Shown here in pieces: positions 5,408-5,486 of a stretch of 5,486 bases of DNA (position 1 is its first letter; each line of letters starts with the position of its first letter). Made by a program: the position numbers and the translations under genes. Below the pieces are notes generated by a model. It searched no databases and was not told the origin of the DNA. It was given only the letters and a program-made list of their open reading frames with translations. Source of the DNA: an uncultured Clostridia bacterium (GTDB lineage Bacteria > Bacillota > Clostridia > HGM11514); the NCBI GenBank assembly GCA_902478725.1, contig CABSMD010000180.1:1-5486 (forward strand), given 5' to 3'.

Positions 5408-5486
5408 TTCCGGCAGCGACCTAATTTCCCAGGCAGTCACCCACCAAGTATCATCGGCGCGACAGAGCTTAACTACCGTGTTCGGA
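5408..5486 (-). rRNA. rrf: 5S ribosomal RNA, 3' part (cut by right edge)
   Basis: The reverse complement of the last ~79 bases reads TCCGAACACGGTAGTTAAGC, then GCGCCGATGATACTTGG, then CCTGGGAAATTAGGTCGCTG followed by CCGG. These are the conserved internal and 3' segments of bacterial 5S rRNA. About 40 bases of the 5' part lie beyond the window. The mature 3' end is estimated at 5406-5410 from the closing CCGG, so the boundary is approximate. The gene runs toward the regulator gene. In Bacillota the 5S is usually the last or a late gene of a 16S-23S-5S operon, so an rRNA operon probably lies to the right (inference). Confidence 0.95.

Noticed and set aside
5405..5486. Small coding gene or repeat at the right edge
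   Set aside because: The reverse complement matches conserved 5S rRNA segments, which explains the whole stretch.

Overview
The window looks like a chromosomal stretch from a Clostridia-type member of the Bacillota. The base composition is roughly balanced, AGGAGG-type ribosome binding sites are strong, intergenic gaps are AT-rich, and the terminators are compact hairpins with T-tracts. The 5S rRNA fragment at the right edge also fits this group. I cannot name a genus from sequence alone. There is no transposase, integrase, phage gene or CRISPR array.

Layout: (1) The first 317 bases encode the last ~104 residues of a Kef/NhaP-like cation:proton antiporter whose start is off the left edge. 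(2) Positions 329-2332 encode a 667-residue right-handed parallel beta-helix protein, most likely a glycoside hydrolase of the GH141 type, with a C-terminal Ig-like (Big_2-type) domain. It has no signal peptide and ten cysteines, so it is probably cytosolic. Its ribosome binding site abuts the antiporter stop codon. (3) A 14-bp-stem terminator at 2351-2384 ends this unit. (4) After a TATAAT box come two oxidoreductase genes sharing a 4-base ATGA overlap: a zinc-type medium-chain dehydrogenase (2476-3459) without the structural-zinc lobe, and a Gfo/Idh/MocA oxidoreductase (3456-4469). (5) An extended -10 promoter overlaps the end of the second oxidoreductase gene and precedes an AraC-family regulator (4524-5336). 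(6) An 18-bp perfect hairpin with T-tracts on both strands (5365-5404) lies between the regulator and a convergent, minus-strand 5S rRNA gene cut by the right edge. It appears to terminate both.

How the parts may work together (inference): the regulator senses a carbohydrate through its cupin-like domain and controls the neighbouring genes. The beta-helix enzyme would cleave an imported oligosaccharide, and the two NAD(P)-dependent oxidoreductases would interconvert the released sugar or a keto-sugar/inositol-like intermediate. No transporter, kinase or aldolase is visible, so the pathway is incomplete here and the substrate cannot be identified. The antiporter is probably functionally unrelated, although its transcript may read into the beta-helix gene.

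I see a plausible small carbohydrate locus with some unusual details, but no clear evidence of a wholly new type of system.
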